From the NCBI GenBank assembly GCA_016887505.1, contig CP069393.1:248001-312000 (forward strand): a stretch of 64,000 bases of DNA, given 5' to 3'. Below are positions 52,357 to 61,069 of the stretch, piece by piece (within the stretch, counting starts at the first letter, position 1; each line of letters begins with the position of its first letter). The position numbers and the translations under genes are program-made. The notes beneath the pieces are model-generated. The model was not told the DNA's origin and searched no databases. It saw nothing but the letters and a program-made list of their open reading frames with translations. This DNA is from Clostridia bacterium (GTDB lineage: Bacteria > Bacillota > TC1 > UBA5767).

Positions 52357-53637
52357 ATGAGTATTGGCTATGCGTGTATTATCACTAGTAGACCGGATCT
52401 ACGATTTTCAACATGTCGACTAAGTAATGCTTCAAAAGAGCGGCTGAATGAAATTATGGTTGGGAATGTAGCGGTTCTTGATAAAATGATTGATTTTAAT
52501 ATTAAGAATCAAATCAGTCTTTTTAGGATTAGTTCAGACGTGATTCCCTTCGCGACGCACCCAATTAATGGGATAGATTGGCAATTCAAGTATGCAGAAC
52601 AGCTGACAAAGATTGGATTAAAAATCAAGAAGGCTGGACTAAGGGTGTCAATGCATCCGGGGCAATATACGGTCCTTAATTCGCCTCACCAAGAGGTAGT
52701 ATCAAGGGCAATCGCAGATATTCACTATCATGCGGAATTCTTGAATGCGCTTGGTTTAGACTATACCCATAAAATTATTCTACATATTGGTGGTGCATAT
52801 GGTGACAAGTCTCTAGCACAAGATAGATTTATAAATAATGTGAAGTATTTGGATAGTAGTGCTAAGAAGCGTTTGGTCATAGAAAATGATGAAAAAATAT
52901 ATTCAGTGCGTGATGTATTGAATATAGGAATGAAAACTGGAAATCCATGTATCTTTGACATCCTGCACCATAACCTTAATCTACCGTCTGAAAAGAAATC
53001 CATAGTGAATTGGATTGACCTGTTTTGTCAAACTTGGCAGGAAATGGATGGTATACAAAAAATCCATTATTCTCAACAAGATGGTAGCAAAAGACGTGGC
53101 GCCCATAGCAGAACGATTCAGCACCGAGAATTTCTGGACTTCTACCATTCTTTGAACTCACCGGATATCGATATCATGTTGGAAGTAAAGGATAAGGAGA
53201 TTTCTGCAATCAAGTGCATCAATCTACTTATGCATGATGCGAGTAGGGACAAGCTCTTACAGGAATGGCATCGTTATCGATTCTTAGTGATGAGCCGTTC
53301 GAAGGGAGTATATGATGCAATCAACCGAAAACTAGTTGCCAATTCCGATTTAAACATGTTGGAATTTTACGATTTTGTTGAAGACGCTCTTTCGAAACCA
53401 ATCCAATCAAAACAGTTACAACAGGCAATCTTATCTGTCTGGTCATCATTGGAAGATGGGGCAACGGCAGCTGAAAAAAAGAGATTCTCCCTCTTGCTAT
53501 TAAAGATGAACGAGGACAAGCAATTCAAACTAAAAATGATAAAGTGGCTATTTGCAGTTAGTTTGAGACAGGAAAAAACGGATATTTGCGAATCTTACCT
53601 TTTCCTTTCAGAATACCTAGCAATTCATCAGAATTAA
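52357..53637 (+). CDS. uvsE: UV damage endonuclease UvsE
   Basis: 426 residues. The TIM-barrel nuclease core carries SIGYACI at the start, SLFRISSDVIPFATH, RVSMHPGQYTVLNSP, KIILHIGGAYGDK, LVIENDEK and FDILHHNLN, which contain the metal-binding His, Glu and Asp residues of the UVDE family. It nicks DNA 5' of UV photoproducts, including pyrimidine dimers, in a light-independent repair path. The last 130 residues are an extra helical extension often seen in clostridial members. AAGGA lies nine bases upstream of the ATG. Confidence 0.95.
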   Translation: MSIGYACIITSRPDLRFSTCRLSNASKERLNEIMVGNVAVLDKMIDFNIKNQISLFRISSDVIPFATHPINGIDWQFKYAEQLTKIGLKIKKAGLRVSMHPGQYTVLNSPHQEVVSRAIADIHYHAEFLNALGLDYTHKIILHIGGAYGDKSLAQDRFINNVKYLDSSAKKRLVIENDEKIYSVRDVLNIGMKTGNPCIFDILHHNLNLPSEKKSIVNWIDLFCQTWQEMDGIQKIHYSQQDGSKRRGAHSRTIQHREFLDFYHSLNSPDIDIMLEVKDKEISAIKCINLLMHDASRDKLLQEWHRYRFLVMSRSKGVYDAINRKLVANSDLNMLEFYDFVEDALSKPIQSKQLQQAILSVWSSLEDGATAAEKKRFSLLLLKMNEDKQFKLKMIKWLFAVSLRQEKTDICESYLFLSEYLAIHQN

Positions 53638-53969
53638 TATGATCTTGAGTGTTTCAAGGATATTGCCAAACCACAAAATGAGATAGTAGGGGTATATTTG
53701 TGGGCCTAAAAAATTAAGATATACATTACCAGCCTAGTTGTGGTATAATTCTATATCGCAACAGTATAGTTGAATTGGAAAAAGCTCTTTATAGATTTAT
53801 TTTGCTGATTGTGGGTCTTGTGTTTTGTATTTTTGAAATCGGTAGCGAAGGATGCCAGACCTGTAGTAGAGAATTCACCTAGTAAACCAGTAAAGGATTA
53901 GCCTAAGAAGAAATTGTAGATAAAAGTTGGTCATTTTTACCAATGGATAAAAAAGAATAAAAATAGAAA
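53638..53969 (+). other. Intergenic region upstream of the c-di-GMP riboswitch
   Basis: No supported gene. A TATAAT near 53744 could be a -10 element, but the riboswitch lies more than 200 bases further on. A 35-codon TTG-started frame at 53775-53882 has no ribosome site and is not called. Confidence 0.4.
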
Positions 53970-54041
53970 AGGCAAACCTAGCGAAAGCTAGGGACGCAAA
54001 ACCACGGGCCTAATGCTTTCGCTATGGTCGCCGGGTCGCCG
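53970..54041 (+). ncRNA. c-di-GMP-I (GEMM) riboswitch
   Basis: The aptamer is recognisable by GGCAAACC, a first helix CCTAGC-GAAA-GCTAGG with a GNRA tetraloop, the joining GACGCAAA, then CCACGGGCC..., and the closing GGTCGCCGGGTCGCC. It is followed 27 bases later by a strong terminator (54068-54099), so c-di-GMP should control read-through into the HD-GYP gene. Confidence 0.93.
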
Positions 54042-54067
54042 AGGACAAGTAGGTATGTAATACGTTG

Positions 54068-54099
54068 GAGTTTTCTGGTGATCAGAAAACTCTTTTTTT
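54068..54099 (+). terminator. Riboswitch-controlled terminator
   Basis: GAGTTTTCTG / CAGAAAACTC stem, five-base loop and seven T. The 5' flank TACGTTGGAG may pair with part of the aptamer's 3' end in the alternative state. Confidence 0.88.
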
Positions 54100-54174
54100 G
54101 TGGGGCAAAACAATATTGAGTTAATTGATATTTTGAATTTAGTAAAGGACAATATAGGGGGCAATCGAAGAATA

Positions 54175-55158
54175 ATGGATAATAGTACATATTTTCAGGT
54201 GTTGGACAATATCTCAGTTGGCTATGCTTGCCACCAACGTATTGATGATGGACAAGATGATGACTTTCAGTATGAGATTATTGAAACCAATCAAGAATTT
54301 GAAGAAATAACCGGGATTAGCCATGATGAAGCAATTGGGCTAGATAGTTCATTTATCCTTGGTGGAGTAGAAAAAAATAACGGGAGCTGTCGTGAAACCC
54401 ATATCGCAACACATTATTATGCGCAAAAGGTAGAAACCAAGCTATATTCGGAAACACGGGGAAAGTGGTTCAGGGTCAGCGCGTTTCGTATTAAGGATGA
54501 CTATATTGTCACGACTCTGACAGAGTCTACTGCAGGTGAGGAGGATAAATCCTTTTTTATTCGTGAAAAGCAGATAATAGATTATGGCGATATTTTTCTA
54601 AATACCATGATGGCTGCTTTTTTTGAAAAGAGTAGTTTCGAGATGCTACATGCTAGACGAGTTGGCAGGCTAAGTGAACTAATTGGCTTGAAAATGCAGG
54701 ATCAGCAGATGAATGTGACAAGATTAAAGCAAGCAGGCATGCTGCACGATATTGGGAAAATCGCAGTTAGTAGTGAAATCTTAAATAAAAGAGGAGCACT
54801 TACCAAAGAAGATGAAAGTTTGCTTAAGTCTCACAGCAAACGAGGGTTTAGGATACTTAGCAATAGTATAATTTTTTCTGATATTGCAGATATTGTTTAT
54901 ATGCATCACGAAAGACTCGATGGGAGCGGTTTTCCTAGGGCATTGAAGGCAGGACAGATACCCAAGGAGGCCTGTATCATAGCCGTAGCAGAAGCCTACG
55001 ACAACATGACTTCATATAGACCCTATAAAGCTAGCATGGAAGCACAAGAAGCACTAGATACAATAAAGAAACAAGCTGGTACAAAATATGACGCCGACGT
55101 TGTGGATGTGCTTTGGGATATTGTACAAAATGACCAATGGAGTAGTATGAGTATCTAG
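54175..55158 (+). CDS. PAS-HD-GYP domain protein (probable c-di-GMP phosphodiesterase)
   Basis: 327 residues. Residues 5-120 look like a PAS sensor (VLDNISVGYACHQRI...YEIIETNQEFEEITGISHDEAIG). Residues 145-325 form an HD-GYP domain with the metal ligands in HARRVGRLSELIG, AGMLHDIGKIAV and MHHERLDGSGFPRAL, where the classic GYP reads GFP. It should degrade c-di-GMP. The upstream c-di-GMP riboswitch makes this a direct feedback circuit. I prefer the ATG at 54175, with AGGGGGC 13 bases upstream; a GTG at 54100 would begin on the terminator's T-run. Confidence 0.88.
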   Translation: MDNSTYFQVLDNISVGYACHQRIDDGQDDDFQYEIIETNQEFEEITGISHDEAIGLDSSFILGGVEKNNGSCRETHIATHYYAQKVETKLYSETRGKWFRVSAFRIKDDYIVTTLTESTAGEEDKSFFIREKQIIDYGDIFLNTMMAAFFEKSSFEMLHARRVGRLSELIGLKMQDQQMNVTRLKQAGMLHDIGKIAVSSEILNKRGALTKEDESLLKSHSKRGFRILSNSIIFSDIADIVYMHHERLDGSGFPRALKAGQIPKEACIIAVAEAYDNMTSYRPYKASMEAQEALDTIKKQAGTKYDADVVDVLWDIVQNDQWSSMSI

Positions 55159-55161
55159 AAA

Positions 55162-55737
55162 TTAATTCTGTTGTTTTTTGAAAGCAGTTTTTAACAATGC
55201 TACTGGAAGAAATATAATAGTGGAGAAAATAACACCCAATTCTTTGCAGAGACTGCTTTTTTTATCCGGCTTACCCTTAAGTCGGTTTTTTAGTGTTCCA
55301 AAAGCAATCCCTTGTGCGTTGCCCATCATAATAACCTTGGTTACTCCCAAAATGCCCTTTGCTTTTTCAAGGCCATAGGTATCGACGACTCTTTTCCATG
55401 CTGCACTAGAATACTGGCCTTTCGTTTCAGCATAATGTTGAGCAAAAAACAAAGCCACAGATTCTTTTGGGTCTAGGTGATTGATGCTGCCGGAGAGGAT
55501 GGCTTGAATATCTTCTTCTGACATGCCCATTTCTAGAGCATCCTTTGTATGAACATAAGAGCATAGTGCACAGCCATTCACCTCAGTTACTACCAACATG
55601 ATATGGTTTTGCAGTTCATGATCTATTAGACCTTTTCTTTTGGCTTGACGCATATCTTTCATGCCACCTACGGCTTCACATACGACATGGTAGAATTCAC
55701 CAGTTGTGAAGATCCTCTTATTGGCTATTAGGGCCAT
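55162..55737 (-). CDS. Carboxymuconolactone decarboxylase/AhpD-like protein
   Basis: 191 residues. The active-site pattern of AhpD-like peroxidase partners is clear: EVNGCALCSYVHTKDALEMGMSEEDI, with CxxC and a nearby histidine. Such proteins act as thiol-disulfide relays or peroxidases. The C-terminal 25 residues are hydrophobic (VIFSTIIFLPVALLKTAF) and could tether it to the membrane, an uncommon addition. Start at 55737 follows AGAGGTAG; an ATG six codons upstream lacks spacing. Three bases separate its stop from the convergent HD-GYP stop. Confidence 0.85.
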   Translation of the reverse strand: MALIANKRIFTTGEFYHVVCEAVGGMKDMRQAKRKGLIDHELQNHIMLVVTEVNGCALCSYVHTKDALEMGMSEEDIQAILSGSINHLDPKESVALFFAQHYAETKGQYSSAAWKRVVDTYGLEKAKGILGVTKVIMMGNAQGIAFGTLKNRLKGKPDKKSSLCKELGVIFSTIIFLPVALLKTAFKKQQN

Positions 55738-55976
55738 GGTTCTACCTCTTTTCAATATTTAGTTTCCAAAGTATATGTCCACATTCAGTATGGGCTTCTA
55801 CAATTATATTTTGAAAGAGTATACCTTGTCAAAATGAGAGGAAATTGATTTAAAGTATGGGAGAAGATTGACGATGTTTGCTTTCAAGATACCCGTAAAG
55901 ACAGAAAAATATGGTAAAATAACAGAAAGAACATAATTCTATTAAGATATGAATTAGGAAATCAAAGGAGACCGCT

Positions 55977-58370
55977 ATGCAGGATTATGAGAAGCTCGGT
56001 GTATTCTATCTAGGCAAAGAGTTTGATCTAAGAAACGATCAACTTCAGGATGACATGGTCCTTTACAAGACCAAAGATCTAACTACACATGCCGTGATTA
56101 TCGGTATGACTGGCAGTGGAAAGACAGGGCTTGGTGTCAGCATGATAGAAGAAGCGGCACTAGATAATATCCCGGTCATTGCCATTGACCCCAAGGGAGA
56201 CCTTGGCAATTTGGCCTTAACATTTCCGAAACTTGAAGCGAAAGACTTTAAACCCTGGATTAATCTGCAGGATGCGTCCAACAAGGGCATGAGTGCCGAT
56301 GAATATGCCGCAGGTCAAGCCAAGCTTTGGAAAGAAGGCCTGGCAAAATGGGGGCAGGATGGTGCTAGGATAGAGAAATTTAAGAATGCTGCGGATGTGA
56401 AAGTATATACCCCCGGTGGTTCAGCTGGTGTGGGTGTATCTGTTCTGAAATCCTTTAATGCACCGCCAAAATCTGTCCGCGATGATAAGGATGCCTTTCG
56501 TGATAAGATCCAAATTACGACGACCAGCATCCTCTCACTGATTGGTATAGACGGAGACCCTTTTACAAGCAGAGAGCATATTTTGCTGGCGAATTTATTC
56601 GAAGAGACTTGGAATAAAGGAGAAAACTTGGGTCTAGCCGAATTGATTGGTTTAATCCAGAATCCTCCGATAGCTAAGATTGGCGTAATGGATTTGGAAA
56701 ACTTTTATCCATCAAAAGACCGTTTCAGTTTGGCTATGCAACTAAACAATCTACTAGCATCCCCTAGCTTTGAAGCTTGGATGGAGGGTGATGCTTTGGA
56801 TGTAAACAAGTTTCTATATGATGATTCAGGAAAATCTAGGGTTTCGGTATTCTCCATAGCCCATCTTTCAGATGGAGAACGGATGTTTTTCGTTACCATG
56901 CTGTTGAACGAAATCCTATCTTGGGTACGTTCACAACCAGGAACAGGAAGCCTGAGAGCAATACTGTATATGGATGAAATATTTGGTTATCTACCGCCTA
57001 CCAAGAATCCACCATCCAAGACACCTTTTTTGACCTTGCTTAAACAGGCAAGAGCCTATGGACTAGGATTAGTTTTATCTACACAGAACCCTGTTGATTT
57101 AGACTACAAAGCATTGTCCAATGCAGGTACCTGGTTTATTGGAAGGTTGCAGACTGAACGAGATAAGGAACGGGTTCTGGCCGGTCTTGAAGGTGCAGCA
57201 GCTGGAGGCGAATTTGACCGCAAACAAACGGAACAAATTCTGGCAGGTCTAGGTAAAAGAAAGTTCTACCTGCATAGTGTACACGAAAATGAACCTGTTA
57301 TTTTTAATACTAGATGGGTCATGTCATATCTAGCTGGTCCCTTAACTGGAGACCAGATAAGAATGCTACCTTCTGCTAAAAGACAACCTGCAGCTACCAC
57401 AGATGAAGTCCGCCCGGTAATAGAAATGGCCGAAGAACCATCTACTGACTTGACCAAGGCAAGTAACCTAGCACCAATCTTGTCACCGCAGATTAAACAG
57501 CTGTTTATTCCCAAACCAAATAAAGAAGGGGCAAGCGTATACAGACCCACTGTGCTTGGTGTCGCGGAGGTGTTATATAGCCATGTTAAGAATAAGGTTG
57601 AAGTAGAACGAAAAATCACCTTACAGGCTTCGCTTTGTGAAGGACCCATCCCCCTTGACTGGGAGGAAGCCACACAATTGGAGATAGATGTTAGAGATTT
57701 ACTAGGTGAACCTGAAAAAGAAACACTCTTTCACAGCTATCCTGAAGCGGCAGCAAATGCTAAAAATTATGTGAAATGGGAAAAACTGCTTAAGCAGAAT
57801 ATTAGAACTGAACATAAGTTACAACTAATGAGAAGCCCCAGTTTGAAGGTATTATCTGAAGTAGATGAATCGGAACGAGAGTTTCGGATTCGCCTGCAGC
57901 ATTTGGCTCATGAAAAACGTGACCAAGATATTGAAAAGCTGAAAAAGAAATACACGTCAAAGATGAATACCTTAACAGACCGCGAAAGAAGAGCACGGCA
58001 GGCATTGGAACGACATAGCACCCAGTCTTCTCAAAAGAAGATGGAGGCGGCAGTATCTGCTGGAACAGCCATACTCGGTGCACTGTTTGGTAGAAAAACA
58101 TTCAGCGCAACCTCCATTTCCAAGATGGGGACAGCGGTGAAGAGTACTAGCCGAGCATTTAAGAGCTCTTCTAGCATTGAACAGGCCAAGGAGACACTAG
58201 AATCCGTAGAACAACAATTGGGCGCTTTAGAATTGGAATTAGAAGAGCAAGTGGAAAAAATTACAGCCCAGTATGATTTGACGCAGGAAGAATTGGAACC
58301 AATTGAAGTGGCAGCTAAGAGTACGAATATTACTGTACACTATGTCGGTTTGGCCTGGGATCCTTCCTAA
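55977..58370 (+). CDS. HerA/DUF87-like ATPase with C-terminal coiled coil
   Basis: 797 residues of the FtsK-HerA superfamily. Walker A is GMTGSGKTGL (about 45-54), followed by IAIDPKGDLGNL, Walker B LYMDEIFGYLPP and the sensor LSTQNPVDLDYKAL. The C-terminal 250 residues alternate charged heptads (EKRDQDIEKLKKKYTSKMNTLTDRERRARQ, QLGALELELEEQVEKITAQY) around a glycine-rich insert (AGTAILGALFGRKTF). Archaeal HerA pumps DNA for end resection with NurA, but no nuclease gene is adjacent, so the target here is open. AAGGAGACC precedes the ATG. Single-gene unit. Confidence 0.85.
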   Translation: MQDYEKLGVFYLGKEFDLRNDQLQDDMVLYKTKDLTTHAVIIGMTGSGKTGLGVSMIEEAALDNIPVIAIDPKGDLGNLALTFPKLEAKDFKPWINLQDASNKGMSADEYAAGQAKLWKEGLAKWGQDGARIEKFKNAADVKVYTPGGSAGVGVSVLKSFNAPPKSVRDDKDAFRDKIQITTTSILSLIGIDGDPFTSREHILLANLFEETWNKGENLGLAELIGLIQNPPIAKIGVMDLENFYPSKDRFSLAMQLNNLLASPSFEAWMEGDALDVNKFLYDDSGKSRVSVFSIAHLSDGERMFFVTMLLNEILSWVRSQPGTGSLRAILYMDEIFGYLPPTKNPPSKTPFLTLLKQARAYGLGLVLSTQNPVDLDYKALSNAGTWFIGRLQTERDKERVLAGLEGAAAGGEFDRKQTEQILAGLGKRKFYLHSVHENEPVIFNTRWVMSYLAGPLTGDQIRMLPSAKRQPAATTDEVRPVIEMAEEPSTDLTKASNLAPILSPQIKQLFIPKPNKEGASVYRPTVLGVAEVLYSHVKNKVEVERKITLQASLCEGPIPLDWEEATQLEIDVRDLLGEPEKETLFHSYPEAAANAKNYVKWEKLLKQNIRTEHKLQLMRSPSLKVLSEVDESEREFRIRLQHLAHEKRDQDIEKLKKKYTSKMNTLTDRERRARQALERHSTQSSQKKMEAAVSAGTAILGALFGRKTFSATSISKMGTAVKSTSRAFKSSSSIEQAKETLESVEQQLGALELELEEQVEKITAQYDLTQEELEPIEVAAKSTNITVHYVGLAWDPS

Positions 58371-58440
58371 GAAGGTATTTAGCCTTAATGAAAAGAGAAA
58401 TGATTTCTTCATAAACCAAATGGCATAAAGGATACCTGCA

Positions 58441-58487
58441 TTTCCACCTACCAGTTTGTTAGGAAGTTGGTAGGTGGAAACTATTTT
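58441..58487 (+). terminator. Terminator-like hairpin after the HerA-like gene
   Basis: A perfect 13-bp stem (58441-58453 with 58468-58480), then CTATTTTC. The T-tract is weak. Confidence 0.65.
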
Positions 58488-58591
58488 CAAAGTGGAGTTT
58501 GCTAGTCTACAGGCAAAACATGCAGTATTTACTACTTAAAATGCTAAATGATGGAGTAGAGGATAGTTCTAATTTGAGCAAAGATAATTAA

Positions 58592-58618
58592 AAACTTAGT
58601 TAATTTAATTAACTAAGT
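58592..58618. repeat. Perfect AT-rich inverted repeat upstream of BMP gene 2
   Basis: AACTTAGTTAA and TTAACTAAGTT (11-base arms) are separated by TTTAA. No T-run follows, so an operator is more likely than a terminator. Confidence 0.6.
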
Positions 58619-58672
58619 TCAGTAGGAAGGATTTTAAAAACTTTTGTGGAATAGTAAGTAAAATATAACGAG

Positions 58673-58741
58673 TTAAACGATTAATCTTTGCTGGCTTTGA
58701 AGGCTGGCAATTATGTTGCTACGTTGGTTATACGATTAACC
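58673..58741 (+). promoter_or_regulatory. CG-centred operator-like sites before BMP gene 2
   Basis: TTAAACGATTAA (58673-58684) and GGTTATACGATTAACC (58726-58741) match in centre and arms the sites before BMP gene 1 at 17176-17199. A further dyad, ACGACTTT/AAAGTCGT, lies at about 58751-58772, between them and the start codon. Confidence 0.5.
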
Positions 58742-58793
58742 AATTGCTTGACGACTTTACACTAAAAGTCGTTAGATATTTTCGGAGGTGGAT

Positions 58794-59849
58794 ATGAAAA
58801 AGTTTTTTGTGATGGCTTTGGTATTGATGATGTTCATATCAGTAGTAGGTTGTACAGCTACTGAGGAACCATCAGATGCTGTGGACGAACCAACTGGTGC
58901 TGAAGAAACGGAAACCCCTGAAGTAGCAGATGAGATGCCTCTTAAGGTGGCTGCTCTCTTGCCGGGTCCTATTAATGATATGGGCTGGAATGCATCTGCT
59001 TATGATGGACTAATTGCTGTTGAAAGTGAATTCGGGGCAGAAATTGCGTACCAAGAAAATGTTGCACAGTCTGATATGGAAGAGGTATTCCGCAATTATG
59101 CATTGGCAGGCTACGATGTTATTTTTGGGCATGGTTTCCAATTTGGAGATACTGCAGCCAAGGTAGCTGAGGAATTCCCTGATACAATTTTTGTAATCAC
59201 ATCTAGCTCAGTAAGCAACGGAACAAATTTGGGCTCAGTGAACTCTGGTGTTGACCAACAGGGTTTCCTAGCTGGTGTATTGGCAGCTTCACTCACTGAA
59301 TCTGGTAAGATTGGTGCCCTTGGCGGTGTTGAAATTCCTCCTATTACTGGTCCTATTTACGGATACTATGCAGGAGCAGCGTATATCGATCCTGATATTG
59401 AAGTTACGTCTGTTTTAACTGGATCTTTTGATGATGTTACCAAAGCAAAAGAAACAGCTAGAGCGATGATTGACACAGGTGTTGATGTGATTTTCGCGAA
59501 TGCAAACCAGGCTGGCTTGGGTTCTATAGAAGCATGCCAAGAAGCTGGTATTTATGCAATAGGATCTAACGAAGACCAAAACCCCATTGCTCCAGATACT
59601 GTAGTTCAGAGTGTAATCAAAAGTACGACAAGATTGTTCTCATACATCATTGATATCGTTGAAAAAGGAGAATTTGAAGGTAAATTCTATAAACTCGGTA
59701 TTGATGAAGGAGCTATTTTCCTAGCTGATTGGCACGGATTTGATGAGTCTATGCCTGAATTGAAATCCTTGATGGATGATACAATTGCAGGAATGACAGA
59801 TGGTAGTATTACCTATGATTGGGAACAATACCAAGATGTATTAAAATAG
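58794..59849 (+). CDS. BMP-family substrate-binding lipoprotein (paralogue)
   Basis: 351 residues. Signal peptide with lipobox SVVGC (about residue 20), then an acidic linker and the BMP fold: KVAALLPGPINDMGWNASAYDGL, DMEEVFRNYA, IFGHGFQFGD, and the C-terminal IFLADWHGFDESMPELKS. It resembles the protein at 17356 throughout and shares its operator-like sites, so the two probably belong to one regulon and bind related ligands, most likely nucleosides. As there, no ABC permease or ATPase is adjacent. GGAGG precedes the ATG at 58794. Confidence 0.9.
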   Translation: MKKFFVMALVLMMFISVVGCTATEEPSDAVDEPTGAEETETPEVADEMPLKVAALLPGPINDMGWNASAYDGLIAVESEFGAEIAYQENVAQSDMEEVFRNYALAGYDVIFGHGFQFGDTAAKVAEEFPDTIFVITSSSVSNGTNLGSVNSGVDQQGFLAGVLAASLTESGKIGALGGVEIPPITGPIYGYYAGAAYIDPDIEVTSVLTGSFDDVTKAKETARAMIDTGVDVIFANANQAGLGSIEACQEAGIYAIGSNEDQNPIAPDTVVQSVIKSTTRLFSYIIDIVEKGEFEGKFYKLGIDEGAIFLADWHGFDESMPELKSLMDDTIAGMTDGSITYDWEQYQDVLK

Positions 59850-59874
59850 ATCTCCCCAAGATAGTATTAATGCG

Positions 59875-59896
59875 AAGGACCCGAGAGGGTCCTTTG
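59875..59896 (+). terminator. Intrinsic terminator after BMP gene 2
   Basis: AAGGACCC / GGGTCCTT with a GAGA tetraloop, followed by TGTTATTT. Confidence 0.78.
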
Positions 59897-59978
59897 TTAT
59901 TTGTCCGTAAGAAGAGGTTTTATACATATACTGTCGAAATAGATTAAGAGGTAAGATGTACTCTCAAGGAGGTAGCAA

Positions 59979-60551
59979 ATGGATCTATTAAAAATGATTT
60001 TCGACCAAGTAGATGAGTCTAATGCACTTGGAAAACTGGGCTCTGAAGTTGGGGCAGAACCATCTCAAGTTGAGAATCTGATGAAGATGGGCATCCCAAT
60101 TCTTATGCAAAAGATGGGACAAAATGCGAGTACTAGTGAAGGCAGAAGCACCCTAGAACGTGTGTTGGAACAACATCAAGATGATGATACCGGAGATTTT
60201 AATGATTTTCTCCAACGTGTGGATGTGAATGAGGGGGATAAAATTCTATCTCATGTGTTCTCTTCCAATAACAGCAAGGTTAGCCAAGGACTCGCTCAAA
60301 AATCCGGAATGGATTCTGGTCAAGTAATGGGGATTATGAGTAGGCTTGCTCCTTTTGTCTTAGGCATGCTGGGACAACAGAAAAAACAAAATGTAGATAC
60401 GGGACAGATTGCTGGACTGTTGGGTAATGCCTTCGAACAAGGGAAAAGCGATGGCTTGTTGGATATGGCTGCTGATTTTTTAGATTTTGATAATGATGGC
60501 AGCATTATGGATGATGCGGGAAAATTACTTTCTGGTTTTTTGAAAAAATAG
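59979..60551 (+). CDS. DUF937 family protein
   Basis: 190 residues matching DUF937: an N-terminal DLLKMIFDQVDESNALGKLGSEVGAEPSQVENLMKMGIPILM, a glycine-rich middle, and a C-terminal repeat ending DFDNDGSIMDDAGKLLSGFLKK. The LDFDNDGSIMDD stretch resembles a calcium-binding loop. Family function is unknown; members are small soluble helical proteins. AAGGAGG precedes the ATG. Single gene. Confidence 0.85.
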   Translation: MDLLKMIFDQVDESNALGKLGSEVGAEPSQVENLMKMGIPILMQKMGQNASTSEGRSTLERVLEQHQDDDTGDFNDFLQRVDVNEGDKILSHVFSSNNSKVSQGLAQKSGMDSGQVMGIMSRLAPFVLGMLGQQKKQNVDTGQIAGLLGNAFEQGKSDGLLDMAADFLDFDNDGSIMDDAGKLLSGFLKK

Positions 60552-60568
60552 AACGGTATGGGAAAGGG

Positions 60569-60635
60569 ATATGCTCCTGTCAAAGTAGACTCGAAATTTT
60601 TGTTATTTCAAGTGTCTACTTCGACAGGAGCATAT
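60569..60635. repeat. 22-bp inverted repeat between convergent genes
   Basis: Arms 60569-60590 and 60614-60635 match at 21 of 22 positions, and the loop can pair further through GAAAT and ATTTC. There is no T-run on either side, so it is not a standard terminator, although its place between convergent genes suggests a role in ending both transcripts. Confidence 0.7.
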
Positions 60636-60664
60636 CATTATGCAGGGTGTTCTATACTTTTTTA

Positions 60665-61069
60665 CTACCTTTGTTCAGAATGAATAAAAGAGTAATCTGA
60701 CTTGGATAATGCATCAATTGCATTGTCCAATTTTTCATTTTGGACCAAGATATAATCAGTGTCGTAGGTAGATACAGCAAAGATACTAACCTGTGCATCT
60801 GCGAGAATGGTACTAATGGAGGAGAGGATTCCAACCAAAGAAAAATCTAGAGGCCCCAAGACTTTAATGATTCTCCAGCCATTCTTAAAACAAGTATCGT
60901 CGGGAATAGCTTTGTCTAAACAGACAATGGAAAGTTCTTCATCCGTTCTGGTTATGCTTACAAATCCATCCGAAGAGATCCAGCTAGGAATCGGGGAAGA
61001 GGCAGGCATGCGACATACCGCATATTCTTCTTTTAGTACTTCAAGTTTGATTATTGGTTTTTTAGTCAT
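60665..61069 (-). CDS. ACT domain-containing protein
   Basis: 134 residues of the small double-ACT group (COG3603 type): LKEEYAVCRMPASSPIPSW, FVSITRTDEELSIVC, and the second domain WRIIKVLGPLDFSLVGILSSISTILADAQVSIFAVSTYDTDYILVQ. ACT domains bind amino acids; this group is uncharacterised. Its ATG lies within the last codons of the DUF2254 gene (overlap 61062-61069), so translation is coupled. Confidence 0.87.
   Translation of the reverse strand: MTKKPIIKLEVLKEEYAVCRMPASSPIPSWISSDGFVSITRTDEELSIVCLDKAIPDDTCFKNGWRIIKVLGPLDFSLVGILSSISTILADAQVSIFAVSTYDTDYILVQNEKLDNAIDALSKSDYSFIHSEQR

Noticed and set aside
53775-53882. 35-codon TTG-started frame with a hydrophobic start and CxxC
   Set aside because: No Shine-Dalgarno sequence and no similarity that I recognise.
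55977-58370. Anti-phage defence system around the HerA-like ATPase
   Set aside because: Neighbours are ordinary (AhpD-like, BMP lipoprotein) and no nuclease or Sir2 partner is present.
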